Position numbers and translations under genes: made by a program. Shown in pieces: positions 23,877-35,579 of a stretch of DNA of 64,000 bases (the stretch's first letter is position 1; each line of letters starts with the position of its first letter). A model generated the notes under the pieces. That model made no database searches. It was given only the letters and a program-made list of their open reading frames with translations, and was not told the origin of the DNA. The DNA lies in assembly GCA_037074705.1 (NCBI GenBank), contig CM073592.1:56409129-56473128 (forward strand). Direction: 5' to 3'. The DNA comes from Zhengitettix transpicula. Taxonomy: Eukaryota > Arthropoda > Insecta > Orthoptera > Tetrigidae.

Positions 23877-25319
23877 AATATATTTTAACTTCTTAAAGCA
23901 TATACACAGCATTCTGACTGCATTAAAAAAGTAAAGTACAAAATGTCAAAAGGAAAATAATCTGAAAATTGATTAATGCATAACCAAAAATTACATTTCA
24001 GCTAGAGAACATAAATTAAAAAATATTTAAATGTAGAGGAATTACGTGGGTGAGTATTACGAAGCAACAGTTTGTAAAAATTACCATTTTTACTACTTCT
24101 TTGTCTTTAAAGTAAACGCAATAAACTATAATCATATTGCATGAACCATAAAATACTATTCAACAAAATCTGTACCCATCTGTTTAATAAGATGTATTGA
24201 ATACAGCAATAAATTTTTACTCTCATGCCAACGAAAAATCATTTTTTGCCAACAACGATGTGAAGTTGATATTGTAATATTCAAGGTAATTAAAAATTAA
24301 CAGTGTGCCAACACGTTGCAACCAATTTAAGTAGAAAGAGAAATTTTAAAAGAAAAGATAATTTATACGATATTTTAAAAAAATTAATGGTACTCAGAGC
24401 CGCTTACTGGGCCTCTAATAATGATAGTGATTTGCAATTAGCACCAATAGAATTACAAAAGAAATACAAATTAAATTTACAATAACAAAATTATATGAAA
24501 GAATCTAACAAAAAACTGGAGAAATCTGTCGGTAAATTATTTTTATATAAATGTTTACAAAATAAAGTTTTTACATACCATTTTATTTAGAGCTCTGGTA
24601 CCATTATTTTATTTTTAAAAATTTAATTAACATACCATAACACTGATTACTATATCGATTCACATCACAAAATTCCGACCCAAACAACTGTTCACTGTTC
24701 ACGAACCTTATGTCGTCCTATTTTTTCAGATTGATTAAAGTCACAAGACAAGCTTCAAAACATTATCGTTTGCACTCCCAACCAGACTAGTTCATCAATT
24801 TTATCGTGTTTTTTTTCGCCCAACACTACTCAGGTCAATTTCGCAAACCACTCGACTCGCCATGACCACACTGGTCAGGCTCCAAAAACACACTGACTGT
24901 TTCCGCCAAAGTTCTGTATTACATAAGATTTTCCGACAATAATAAAATAGTAACCTTTCAGTTTCTGCATTCTTGTTCCAAAGAATCCTTTAGTCTCAAT
25001 AATTACGCCGGCGATAATATTAAAGAAAAATTATTAAATTAAAATTTTCATTACACATTGGTAATCTCTACAATATAAAAAATAATAAAAATTATATATT
25101 TACAAACTTATGACATTAATTTATAAATGTTTAATTATAATTTTGTCTTTAGTTTTAGATTTGAAATTTTCGAATTAAATATAGGGTTTTATTTTGGAAA
25201 AATTCCCTTTTAATGTAATGATGTAAATGTTTTGAGCATTAATTTTGCAAGGGTAAAAGAAAGTGGTCAGCACATTAAGTAGAGCACAAAAATAAAGAAA
25301 TCCGAGCATGAGAGGGTGG
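23877..25319. other. AT-rich stretch, nothing recognised
   Basis: No gene, RNA or shared repeat was found. The part at 24640-24960 is slightly less AT-rich; I could not assign it. Confidence 0.35.
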
Positions 25320-25660
25320 GAGATATTTCCCAGTTTTCCTTAAACGACGCTAGCTTTCCGCTCTAATGTACGGGCGCACATGTCTGCACTTAAAATATTC
25401 CTTCATATCTGGAAGATTGTTGGTGACGTCCCGCGCGCGTTCCCGTCGGCCGACCGCCAACAAAGCCCGGCGCTCGACGCTCTATTGTCGCCCCTGAGAC
25501 CCGGCTGGGTGCGTTTTTTAATCCGGAAACTGCTTTCAGCGGTGCCATCCTCACGTGCATAATTTGTTTCTTCATTAGCCTCCTCTCGCAGTCTCCGCCC
25601 GCGCGCAGGGATTCTTAATTAAGCTTCCGGTTTAGTAGCAATCTTCTTCCGCTATGTAAT
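25320..25660. other. CpG-rich island
   Basis: Strongly GC- and CG-enriched block (e.g. GACGTCCCGCGCGCG near 25427) in AT-rich surroundings. Overlapping frames on both strands (25380-25562 and 25390-25575) cancel each other as evidence. It contains CTATTGTCGCCCCTGAG near 25481, similar to words in other islands. Confidence 0.4.
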
Positions 25661-28600
25661 TCCGGCAATATGAATCGTCGCATACCCTGCGACTTTTATG
25701 CCACCTCCGATGAGCTCAAGCCGAATATTAGATGCGGCGAAGAAAAAAGTCAATAAACGTTTGCAAGTTCTATTAGTACACCTGCCTCATCCTATAATAA
25801 AGGACGAGCGCTGAACGAGACAACCCCACAACAAAGGCAACGTGAAACAACACAAAGGGTAATTAGTTTTTCTTCTACGGTATCGTATGAACATCCGTTA
25901 ATAATCCTCATACCTTTCTATGATGGCATCGCTCTACTTATCCACACGAGCATGTATTTCAAAGCGTAATTAATTATTTATATTTCTTATTCCGTGAAGA
26001 AACATAACATATATTTACAGTTTATATTATAATTAGGACACCAGACATTATTCCAGAAAATATCGTTAAGGATAACAAAATCTTTTGCATTCCAGAATTG
26101 AAAAATAAATTCTTAATTGAATACTTTATTACACATTAATCTTCCATATAAAAAATTTTATTACTTAAAATTAATATAAATTTAATATTAATTGTGCTTA
26201 CATTATACCCCAAATGATTTTTTAATTAATTTTCATAAATATTTAATTTTGAAAATTTTTTGAAGCTTTCGGCAATATATTGCCATAAGCATCTATAATT
26301 TGTTCAAAAAAATATATTTTTTCCTTCTCAATATGATTTAAATTTTTATTACACAGTTATACAGTAGGATATGTCTTACGAAATTCAATTATGACAATGT
26401 GACTACGCAGCAACAACAGAAATTTTCATCGGATATTACGTCGGAACGTTGTCAATTTTAAAATTTATATTAATGGTAAACATTATTACTCACTTGTCCA
26501 AAATGCACAAGTGTAATTCCCTTAAATAGAAACTCCATAATATGGACACGTTAGGCCTATCCTACTGGAAACCGGTGTAATTAATTTAAATTATATACCG
26601 AAGGAACAAATATATTTCAAGAGATATTGACCGAAATCTGCAAAAGAAATATTAAATATTTTTGAAAATAATTTTGAAAATTTATTTTTAAATTTGGCAA
26701 CTGATGAAAACCATTGGTGATAATAGATAAACAATAAAACAAAAATCAGCAAAAATTAACTTAAAATATTTTGGGGTAAAAGGTTTCATATTAATTTGAT
26801 CTATTTTTAAGGTCAGAGATGCTGTAAAGTCAAGAGCGTCAGATCAAGTTTCGTCTGGAAACTACAAACGGAAATAGTTTGTTACAAATGAATTTTATTA
26901 ATGTGCAATTCCTTTTAAAGCGAGCTGAAAATTGTTAGCAAAAGTTCCCAGGATGTTCGTTTTATCTTCATCGACTTGCAGTTACGTCTATCTCCACAAA
27001 GTATGGTGGTTTTTTTTTTTGGGGGGGGGGAACTTTTGCCTTGTTTTCAGAAGAGCAAATTATATCAATTTGGAACGTAACCATTTGTGGTTATCTTGGA
27101 GGCGCCGTGAGCAGTTCTGTCTGGTTGACTGTTGTCAGATTTAAAGGCACCGGCAATGAAAAAGGGCGTACATTATGTTGAGCTGTGGTGTCTGCATTTT
27201 TATAAATAATGGAATTTTATCATTAGTATTTTAATTTATTATAAATATGAAAGGGTTTAAATCTCACGATTTTGATTCAACATTGAGATTATTAAAACCA
27301 TTTACAATATTGCTAAACATTGTATTATTGGTGTAGTGAAATTTAATATTGTGAAACAAAATTTATTTTATCAGTTAATACGACCAAACACAACGAATAG
27401 TCTATATTTTTACCATTATATAGTGTTGCATTTCATTGACCAGAAATAAAATATTGTGTACTGTCTCATTTTTCAATCCGTGGCTACTCCACATAATATT
27501 TTATAATAAAAATGGAACACAGTCGTAATTATTGCGGTGTAATAGACCGTGGTAAGTACAGTTTTTTTTTAAAAAAAAATAAGAAGTGGAATAAAAGGTT
27601 GGTGTACTCGAACGTTCGTTGTTCATATTCTAACGGGAGGAAAATTGAGTGAGTATTGGTACTCGGACGGTAAATTGATACAGCCATACAGTAAAGACGG
27701 TAGCTCGTTATAATTGGAGAATTTATAAATGAGTATGAAGTAGTAAAAGTGAATATAATACTGCGACCTTGGAAATTTATTAACAGGCTTAAAATTGTCA
27801 TACCTAATAGCAGCATATGGTTCAAATTGGTCTCTGACATAAACAGCCAGTCCTGTTATTAAAGCTGGCGCCGCATAGACAGAATGTTACTGAGCAGGTA
27901 GAGGAACATTCATCTTGATGGGTAATACGAGAAGTAGAGCACCTTTCCGCCGCCTGAAACGTGAAGCCAGCCAGACAGACCTTAATCGCCATCACTCATT
28001 CATTGTCGACCGTCTCGTGGGAATCACATTGCAGGCTTCGAACTAGGATGACTGCACGTCATGATTATCACACGCTTGGACCAAATCGGACTATTCTAAA
28101 AAAAAAGACCGTTATTCTCACAGTTTCTCTCTTTAACGGGATCCAAGAGATATTCTGTCAAGATACTTTAATTTTGTTTCGTATTACAGTCTTTCAAAGT
28201 TCGAACTGACAAGCTGTCCCGCACAATTCAGCACAACTTGCCAAAAAATGTATATATTCATCCAAAGCATTGGCACTCACGCCATTTATAACACATTGTG
28301 TCGTGTCACTTGACAAAAATCGTTTACTATTTGACAAGAGCTCGTACAGAAATTTTGTTATATAATATTCTGATTCGTAGACTGATAAAGTAATCTATTC
28401 AATAATTCCTAGTTCCATCATTTTCTAACCTGGTTAAATCATTATATTCAATCATTTTTATTACACGAAAAATAGAATAATAAAACGTTAACAGAAGTCT
28501 CATAATTTTAATTTCATTTGACTGCGTGAAAAAAAATTCAAATACGTGTCAAAAAACAATAATGTATCATGTAAAATACTGTATAAGTGGTCTAAAACCA

Positions 28601-28826
28601 ACATATAAAAACTAAGCGCGATTCAGTTTAAACATTGAAGAATGTTCATTGCCTAAAGAAAGAGTTTTTTCGTCACTCACCGACAAGTTTTATTAACCAG
28701 ATACATCAATTATTTCTATCTAATTGATGGTTTACGATAAATCTAAATACGTTTCACTTAAAAATTTATGAATAGTGAAAATATATGAAAGTATGACTTT
28801 GTTGTGTTTGTATATTAATTTATGAG
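25661..28826. other. Long AT-rich stretch with a poly-T/poly-G run
   Basis: No gene or shared repeat was recognised over about 3 kb. Near 27009-27031 a run of about twelve T is followed directly by about ten G. Several frames of 70-103 codons have no domain. Confidence 0.35.
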
Positions 28827-29150
28827 GAAGCAGGCTACCCAAAGGCAATCCACGTTGTGGTTTACAAAGGAGGAAGCGGAACAGACAGCATAGCCTACGG
28901 TTAACTCGGGACCCCTGATTTTGGTGTAGGAAAATCTTAGAGAAATTTGCATCAGATAGGTTGGGCTCTCTGTACTTGTCCCACGTCCTTCCGATGACTG
29001 GAGACGGCGTTTGGTATGGGGACTCAACATTCCAAACTCCATGTCTCAACCTGACTGTTTTAATGGGAACCACAGACGAGTCTTGCCGTATGCTCAACTT
29101 CTGCGAACCCGGAACTTTCACCCCTAAAACCTAACCGAGGGAACCTTATG
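28827..29150 (-). repeat. R family, diverged near-full copy
   Basis: The order of R landmarks is kept (CAGGCTAC, AATCCACG, GCATCAGATAGGT, TACTTGTCCCACGTCCTTCCG, CCGTATGC), but identity is clearly lower than among the other copies, so this is probably an older insertion. A 129-codon minus-strand frame across it comes from the repeat and is not a host gene. Confidence 0.8.
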
Positions 29151-29935
29151 AAGGTTGTCTTATGGTAACCGATTCTCGAGACTGATTTATTAGTAATGCA
29201 TCTTAAAACTACACTCCAGTCGGTGTTGACGTGAGGGTATCTGATTGGTGCTTGGATATTGATGTGGTTATCATGTGACATAATTAACATCATCAAAACA
29301 CGGACGGAGTGAATTTATATTTTCACGTTTTAAGACATATGAACCACGTCAGTTATATATAATTTACGAAGAAGGACTGCTTCTTACATTGGATTAGTGT
29401 TGAAAAATAATTAACATATTCCTGAATTATATCTGCGAGTATTTCAATGAATACTTACGAATGCACATAAAAAATTACATTAAGAATAAATTCAAGTTAA
29501 GAAATCAACAGTTTTTATTGTAACAACCTCGTTTTCCATGTCAAAAAGTCCAAAGTGAGGAGCTGTCATCCCTTACGAACATATTCATGTAAAGGAACCA
29601 AAAATAGGCAGATAGTTTAAGCAGGTCACAATACAATAAATAAATTATCATCAACACAAGAATTTAGTCTCCTTCTAACATTTCAGTATACAATAAACAA
29701 TTACCCTTCGGGTAAAAATACTTTATATCTGTATTGGTTGATACCAGTACTACTCTCGGTGTAATTTTTGCTACGTATATCAGCTTCTTTCCATTTGATA
29801 AACATACCCGTAAGGGATGAAAGTTCCTCACTTTGTACTTAATGCAGTCGAAAACAAGGTTGTCTCAATAAAAATGGATGTTTAAATTAAAAAAAAATAC
29901 GTCTGAGTGAAAATTAATAATAAGAATGTTGAGTT
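29151..29935. other. AT-rich stretch, nothing recognised
   Basis: No gene, RNA or shared repeat was found. Confidence 0.35.
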
Positions 29936-30042
29936 TCGTCAACTGACGGGTGCAGTTGTGTCACTCTAGGCTCTTCTTAGCAGTTGAAGAAAGGACCCCA
30001 GAAACGTTGTGTGGTATTTATATTATCACTTATTTTGCCTGC
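29936..30042 (+). repeat. S repeat, copy 2
   Basis: Nearly identical to 14043-14160 over its first 48 bases (CGTCAACTGACGGGTGCAGT onward) and over CCCAGAAACGTTGTGTGGTA. The spacer after the GAAGAAAGG block is about seven bases shorter than in copy 1. Confidence 0.85.
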
Positions 30043-30192
30043 ATTTTTTTTCTTATTATTAAAAGCGGTTGTTTGGTTAACTTGGTCTTATTCTTAATAT
30101 TGATACACCAAACTGAAAAATATTCAGAAAAACTCATTTAGAAACTACGTTTCCCTTAAATTTCAGCCGTATTTCGAGAATGTCAGTCTGGC

Positions 30193-30410
30193 TTGTTTAC
30201 TTTTAACGCAAGATTTATGTCGGGAAACGATTTACGTCTTTTCTTGGCGACGTACACCTACCGTTTGCAAATAGCACAAAGGAATATGCCAAGGACTGTG
30301 CTTAAAGCTGTACGAACAGATCGTAAAAGGGAACAAATGGGTAGAAGAAGGACAAAAGTTACAGACGTAATGAAATGTTAACAGACGTTGAAATGGGCAT
30401 CTGGTTGTAG
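30193..30410 (+). pseudogene. RTE-like LINE C-terminal fragment
   Basis: The translation contains IAQRNMPR, then RTDRKREQMGRRRTKVTDVM and, after one stop codon at 30379-30381, QTLKWASG. This order matches the conserved C-terminal part of RTE-like non-LTR retrotransposon proteins, where a VAQRAMER-like block, a DRKRNEWIR-like block, TKVTDV and LKWxWAGH follow one another after the reverse transcriptase domain. Only about 55-70 codons are recognisable, with no reverse transcriptase core and no tail, so it is a decayed fragment. Family knowledge comes from memory; no search was run. Confidence 0.6.
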
Positions 30411-30639
30411 TAATTCCAAGAAGATTGTACAAAGAAAATAGTACTTCGATGAGCAAAATGCGTGAAAAGACAAGGAGTGTGATACTCTAAATGTGAAGAA
30501 ATGAAGAAGGTACCAAAATGGATGGTCAATGTGTGTAATTGGAAGGAATGTATAATTCCTTTCGCTGGAGTACTTGATGGTGGCAACTATTTGTCATCTG
30601 ATAAAAAAATGAAAGTTTTATTACATCCAGCGCGTTCGT

Positions 30640-31095
30640 CTCACTTCGTAGAGAGGAGTCAAGATGTACCAGTGGAAGCTCGTGACGAGGAGGTGCTGCT
30701 AATTCCAGAGTCACCAATGTTTACGATGTCGCCGAGCTCCTGGCACAGCAGTTCTTGGTGATATAAGATAATGCGCAACAATGAAAGACTGCTCGGAGGT
30801 GTTACTCCCCGAGTCAGCAGAGTGTAATTCCTTAAAACGCGAGTGCAGCCGCTAATGAGCACATTGTCGGGGCACGCCGTGTTATCGCGAGTGCGCACAT
30901 TGTCGCACTTATCAGCGGGAGCGCGAGAGAAAACAAGCGACCTCCTCCCTAATCCAGCCTGGAAGCCTAAGCCAGCTTATCCCGAAAGTAATTTTGGAGT
31001 CTTTTCAAAGAGAGAGAGAGACAGACAACTCCCCCCTCCCCCTTGCCGACGGCTTTAAAACGCGAATGTCTCCAGGAGCGGAAATGGGTGATGAA
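30640..31095. other. GC-enriched island with repeated CACATTGTCG
   Basis: CACATTGTCG occurs twice, near 30860 and 30896, each followed by G/C-rich sequence, with GATA-type TTATC cores nearby (30882, 30908). A short (GA)n run lies at 31008-31020. Frames on both strands lack domains. Candidate regulatory element. Confidence 0.4.
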
Positions 31096-31317
31096 GGGGA
31101 TGCGTGAGGCCAAAGGTTGGTGCGAATCACTGTCCGTCAAACTGTTGGATTTTTACTACATTGGGAATCAATTACAACTAGGGAACAGACTCCCCCCCCC
31201 CTATATTCTGAAAATTTTATTATATTTTACAATTGTGATACATTGATGACGTTAACATCTTAAAATTAACTTGAAGAATTGTAGTTTCTTCTTGAGTGAG
31301 TAGTTGAAGAGGAAGTC

Positions 31318-31323
<6 letters not shown>

Positions 31324-31366
<43 letters not shown>
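31324..31366. repeat. (TA)n microsatellite left of LTR C
   Basis: About 43 bases of alternating TA abutting the TGTGATGCC end of LTR C. Confidence 0.95.
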
Positions 31367-31369
<3 letters not shown>

Positions 31370-32376
31370 GATGCCAATTAATTAGGCCGTTAATTGGATT
31401 TAATAAAACTTAATTGTAGTGGCAGGAGTTTCCAAAGTGACAATGGAGCCGAGCTCTGTTGCTTTGTCGAAAAGTCAAACAATGGCGTATGCGCGCTAAA
31501 ACTCGGGAGAACTAGGAGTCAAATCACGGAATAACATCGTGAGGAGCAGAACAAGTAATATAACTGTTAGTTAGCGGAGAAAGATTGTTAGGAGTTGGTG
31601 GCGGGACATTTCAGAGGACGGAACGAATAATACTAGAGCAGAGACTAGCCGTCGTTAATGTATTATTAAACAAAGTTGTGAATTTAAGACAAAGTAAAAA
31701 CATTCAAGGAAGAATTACCTCGTAAATATCGCTAAGTTAGCAGTTTTACGTCTATCAGCAGCCAGGAAAGGAGTGCAGTTTTACGTCTGTAGCCAGCCAG
31801 GAAAGGAAGTCAGTTTAAGTCCAAAGCGGTAAAAGACTAACAAATCTACGAATCATAGGATTCGTATAATCCAAGCAGACATCAGATAGCTGACAAAAAT
31901 GAGGATCATCCGAGTTCCTGTGAGCCTATCAATTTTAACTTCAATAGTGTAAAATCTGTGAGTCGACTTTTAGAATCAGTGTATAATTTTGCAATAGTGT
32001 ACTTCCGAAACCAAAAAGAATGCTGGTACCAGCTGGACAGATGTAACTAACAAAATTCAAACTAATGATTAATTGTAAAGGCTAATTAGAGGATAAGGTC
32101 AGATTTCGTTCTCTTTTAATTGTCAGAGTTAATTTCTTTACTTTTAAAGTTCTTTCTATAGACATATTGTTTAGGTAAATTGTGAACTGTTTGTTAATAA
32201 CATTTTAAAATCAATATGTTGTGTCCATTATCAAATCCAGTGAAGGCCCTGAGAAATTAATATTTTAAATTGTAATTGTTTTTGAGTTATAATTACAAAG
32301 TGAAAATAAATAAATAATTTTATGTATTAAATTTTATTAATACTTTTATTTAATTAAACCCAACCTGTTGATTATT

Positions 32377-32379
<3 letters not shown>
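31367..32379 (+). mobile_element. LTR C, solo LTR inside (TA)n
   Basis: The 1013-bp unit starts TGTGATGCCAATTAATTAGG and ends TGTTGATTATTACA, with (TA)n on both sides. The box CCAGTGAAGGCCCTGAG lies at about 32236-32252, 127 bases from the 3' end. It contains a tandem duplication of about 35 bases (GCAGTTTTACGTCT, 31740-31810). No coding sequence was recognised. The ends and target match the other LTRs, but the body differs, so it is a separate family or a distant relative. Confidence 0.8.

Positions 32380-32428
<49 letters not shown>
32380..32428. repeat. (TA)n(TG)n compound microsatellite
   Basis: The TA part (32380-32407) follows LTR C. It turns into (TG)n (32408-32428), which abuts the stop codon of the LINE on the minus strand. 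The TG part may be the 3' tail of that LINE. Confidence 0.9.
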
Positions 32429-33553
32429 CTAATTTACGGTGGTTGCCAGTTCAATTTTTCGTTTTCTTTTTAGCCTTCTGAGGTGTTTAGGTGGAGGAGG
32501 ATGAGATTCTGTATTTGAGATAAAGGGATTTAAGTGGTGGAGATTTCTATGACGTTGGATTAGGGAGGTTTGAATTATGGTTTTTTGGGTTAAAGGAATA
32601 TTTAGGTAATTGTGGATTCTAGAGTTAAGAACGTACCAGGGACAGTTAGTTATAAAGCGGAGTATTTTATTTTGCAATATTTGAATTTTATTTATGTAGG
32701 TGGTAGCGGCCGAACCCCAGATATAATAGGTATAAAACCAGAGGGGATATATCAGGGATGTGTAAAGGAGTTTTTTTGTTGTGAAGGATAAAGGAGATTT
32801 CGGGTTCAGTAATAATGGTTTTCATTTGTGGAATCTGTGGAGTATTATTTTTTTAAGGTGGGAAGTGTGAAGGGACCATGTTAGTTTGGATTCGAGGGTT
32901 AGGCCGAGGTATTCATAGGAAGATTTAGTAGGGATAGTGGAGTTGTTTATAGTGACTGATAGGTCATAGCCTTTTCTTTTTAGGTAGAAGGTACCGGTTA
33001 CGGATTTGGAAGGATATTTGACTATGCACCAGTCGTTAGCCCAGATTGAAATTAGGTTTAAGGATGTTTGAAGGTCGTTTGATGTGGTTTTGTAGTCGTG
33101 TGCGTGAGAAGTGATAGCGATATCGTCTACGAATATTGAGATGGTGGTAGAGGTGATAATAGGAATATCGTGAGGGTGAATGGAGCAGAGGAACGGAACA
33201 ATTACAATTCCTTGTGGGACGCCTGAGAGAATAGGGTGACGTAATTGGAGAGAAGGTTTAAGTAGTGTTGGGAAAGGTGGGGTTTGATTTTAAACAGGAG
33301 GGAAGGGTATTGAACTTTATCGAAGGCTTTTTCGGAATCAAGGAATGTCACTATACAGATCTTTCTTTCTTCGAAGGAGTCGTTGATCGTTTCTGTCAGG
33401 ATGTTGGTCAGTTGGGGACAGGAGTGATTGTTCCGAAAGCCAAATTGTGTGGGTATAAAGTGGGAAAGTTGGTTAAGTCTTTCTTTGGAAACTATAGGGA
33501 GAAGTCTGATTGGTCTATAGTTGGTGGGATTGTACTTTCTCTGAATTTATAAA
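32429..33553 (-). pseudogene. Jockey-like LINE reverse transcriptase, 5'-truncated and broken
   Basis: Read on the minus strand, reverse transcriptase motifs appear in order: NYRPIRLLPIVSK near 33520, FGFRNNHSC, FLDSEKAFDKV, then in another frame SGVPQG, the catalytic FVDDIAI (near 33130), YEYLGLTLE, and the C-terminal QNKILRFITNCPWYVLNSRI. The order and the final PWYV-type block are typical of Jockey-type non-LTR elements. Lesions: the 5' part (endonuclease and ORF1) is missing; about 25 codons seem lost with a frameshift near 33240; and an in-frame stop lies at 32822-32824. The frame ends at 32429 and is followed at once by (CA)n on its own strand. It cannot encode a working enzyme. Confidence 0.87.
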
Positions 33554-33641
33554 GAAACAACATATTTGGTTATGACCCGCAGTATTAAGATTACATTTCA
33601 AATTTTGGATGAATCTTTTTTATAATTTGAAGAAAAAATCA

Positions 33642-33713
33642 ATTTTAATGGCCAATGCGAGTTGGAACTACGATCACCAACGACAAAAAACTCCCAACAC
33701 GCTGAATAAGTTA
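33642..33713 (+). repeat. Inverted dispersed repeat T, copy 1
   Basis: About 70 bases around GCGAGTTGGAACTACGAT and CGACAAAAAACTCC are the reverse complement of 35513-35579 with few differences. The pair is 1.8 kb apart and may be the ends of one element or two copies of a short repeat. Confidence 0.8.
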
Positions 33714-33850
33714 CATGGAAGTGAAAGTGAATAATCAAAGCGAAATATTCTGTTACAGCCTTCTAGATATTCATTTAATTTACTCTCAGCGGAATCTGTA
33801 TAACCTGTTTCTATTGTTTCAATATAAAGGAGATCCAAAAAAAACCTGTA

Positions 33851-33978
33851 GGTAGAGGAAAGTAACCAAGAGTTAACTAAGGCCCCCGGGCTATGGTTTA
33901 AGGATCCTACCCGGCAATTCGCCCCAAAGTGATGCAGGGAAAGTCCTAGAAAGACTTGCATCAGGTAGGTCGGACATT
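33851..33978 (-). repeat. R family fragment, first half of a head-to-head pair
   Basis: Internal R sequence from GTAGAGGAAAGTAACCAAGA to GCATCAGGTAGGTCGG. It joins directly to an R copy in the opposite orientation, producing an inverted repeat with a stem of about 125 bases (pairing with about 34200-34325). Confidence 0.88.
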
Positions 33979-34407
33979 TGGAACTAAGGTTCCCACAAGC
34001 CGAGGCACCTCGGCCTGTTTTGAGAGGTGTATGTTTCGGGGTCACAGACCTTTGGCATACGGTAAGAGTTGTCCGCTATTCCCATTGGAATAGTAGGCCA
34101 GCTGCCTCCTAAACTGGTCGAGGCACGGAGAAGTGAATGCTGCGTCCCCACAGCAAACTCCTCTCCCGCTATCGGAAGGGCGTGGGACAAGTACCCAATG
34201 ACCGACCTACCTGATGCAGGTTTTCCTAGGGTTTTCCCTGCATTTCTTTAGGCGAATGCCAGGTAGGATCCTTAAAATATAGCCCGGGGGCCCTAGTTAA
34301 CCCTTGGCTACCTTCCTCTACCCTTCCGCATCCCCCCTTTCAAATCCCTTCCTATGCTATAAAAGGGGAGTTGCCCAATGTGGATCACCCTCATGTAGCC
34401 TGTTGCC
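33979..34407 (+). repeat. R family copy in opposite orientation
   Basis: Runs from GGAACTAAGGTTCCCACAAG to CCCTCATGTAGCCTGTTG, then a run of C and a run of A (34407-34428) that takes the place of the usual poly(A) tail. It lacks the hairpin end. Its plus-strand frame (34069-34251) is open and also open in the copy near 60352, which reflects recent shared ancestry of the DNA. Confidence 0.9.
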
Positions 34408-34432
34408 CCCCCCCCCCCAAAAAAAAAGCTTT

Positions 34433-34690
34433 CATATATAAAACAATTATTTAATTTAAATTTGGCTCAATAGCTCTCATTCCTTCATGCTGATTGGTGA
34501 AATTACATACGGATATGTGAAACGACTTACAATACGTTGCTCCAAATGTTCATCTCAATGAGGATACAAATATGTGGCAAGTCATCAACCGTAACCAGAG
34601 ATAAATTGTTTAATAACACATTTTTTGCATTAACCTGTTTAAATTCCTTATTAAATATTTTATTTGAAAATGTGGGTGTTATTTGTACAA
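34433..34690 (-). repeat. Dispersed repeat D, copy 2
   Basis: Reverse-complement match to 1296-1330 plus 1505-1748. It starts right after the C/A run at the end of the R copy. The copy lacks about 200 bases present in copy 1. Confidence 0.78.
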
Positions 34691-34829
34691 AAAAATCAGG
34701 TGAAACGAAATATTATCTGACATTGTGTAAAATGTGATCATTTACCTTAAAATAAAAATATACGTCTGTTATTAAAATTAATAAAAAGATGAAATAGCCA
34801 AATATAAACGAAAGAAGAGAAGATATGTG

Positions 34830-34869
<40 letters not shown>

Positions 34870-34929
34870 TGTAGTATATAGAGTATATGCATAGATGTTT
34901 GTGCGCCTGTTTTTCGTTTCAGTTTAATC
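34691..34929. other. Short AT-rich spacer with an isolated (TA)n array
   Basis: Contains (TA)n at 34832-34865, the only long TA array of the window without an LTR at its edge. No gene. Confidence 0.5.
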
Positions 34930-35270
34930 TACTGAAATTGCAGCGCTTTTTATCCACCGAGAAACGTTTTTGCGAGGGAAATATATTTTGTCCGATTTGC
35001 AAATTCCTCGCTGGCAAATTGCTCGGCTCCCCGTTCGCAGAGAGGACGATTACTTTTCCGCAAGACTGTGAGAGCTCTCCAGCCGACAAGTCGCGCGGCG
35101 GGACGGCTAAATTGCTTGCTTGTTGGTCACGTCACGACCACATGCTCGAGATGTGATTGGCCCGGCCTCGGCGACGTGCGTGCTGCTGAGTGCGTGTTTG
35201 TGCGTGAGCCGCACGCACAGATTACGAGAAGAGTGGGATGACGGGGGTGGCAAGTTCTGATGGGCGCGCC
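34930..35270. other. GC-enriched island
   Basis: GC-enriched block with overlapping plus- and minus-strand frames of 89-90 codons and no domain. Not shared with other parts of the window. Candidate regulatory sequence. Confidence 0.35.
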
Positions 35271-35512
35271 TTTGCCGACAAAAACCAACGATACTTACTA
35301 CAATGATACAATGCATTATATGTATTAATAACAATAGTTTATAAGTATATCCAATTTCAAAATTATTTACAACATTCAATTTGAAATAAATATTACGTCT
35401 AATTCAAATTCTTAAACAGAGGAATTATTTATTATTTAGATTGTAGTATTTTATTTTCATATGTTCTTAATTTATCAAGAACTTCTCTTAATTAAATTAA
35501 ATCAAAAATTTT

Positions 35513-35579
35513 CTCTGTCCAGCGTGTTAGGAGTTTTTTGTCGTTTGTAATCGTAGTTCCAACTCGCATGGGCCATTAA
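35513..35579 (-). repeat. Inverted dispersed repeat T, copy 2
   Basis: Reverse complement of 33642-33713; see that entry. The flanks outside the match differ between the two copies. Confidence 0.8.

Noticed and set aside
33265..33552. 95-codon plus-strand frame
   Set aside because: It is the antisense shadow of the reverse transcriptase relic on the minus strand.
33984..34251. Open frames shared between R copies (also near 60267-60549, 42838-43089, 28732-29121) as a small protein family
   Set aside because: Both strands are open over the same bases and all copies lie in the R repeat. Similarity is explained by recent common descent of the DNA, and frame ends differ between copies.
34832..34865. 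(TA)n array as an eighth LTR insertion site
   Set aside because: Neither side shows a TGT or ACA terminus followed by LTR-like sequence.
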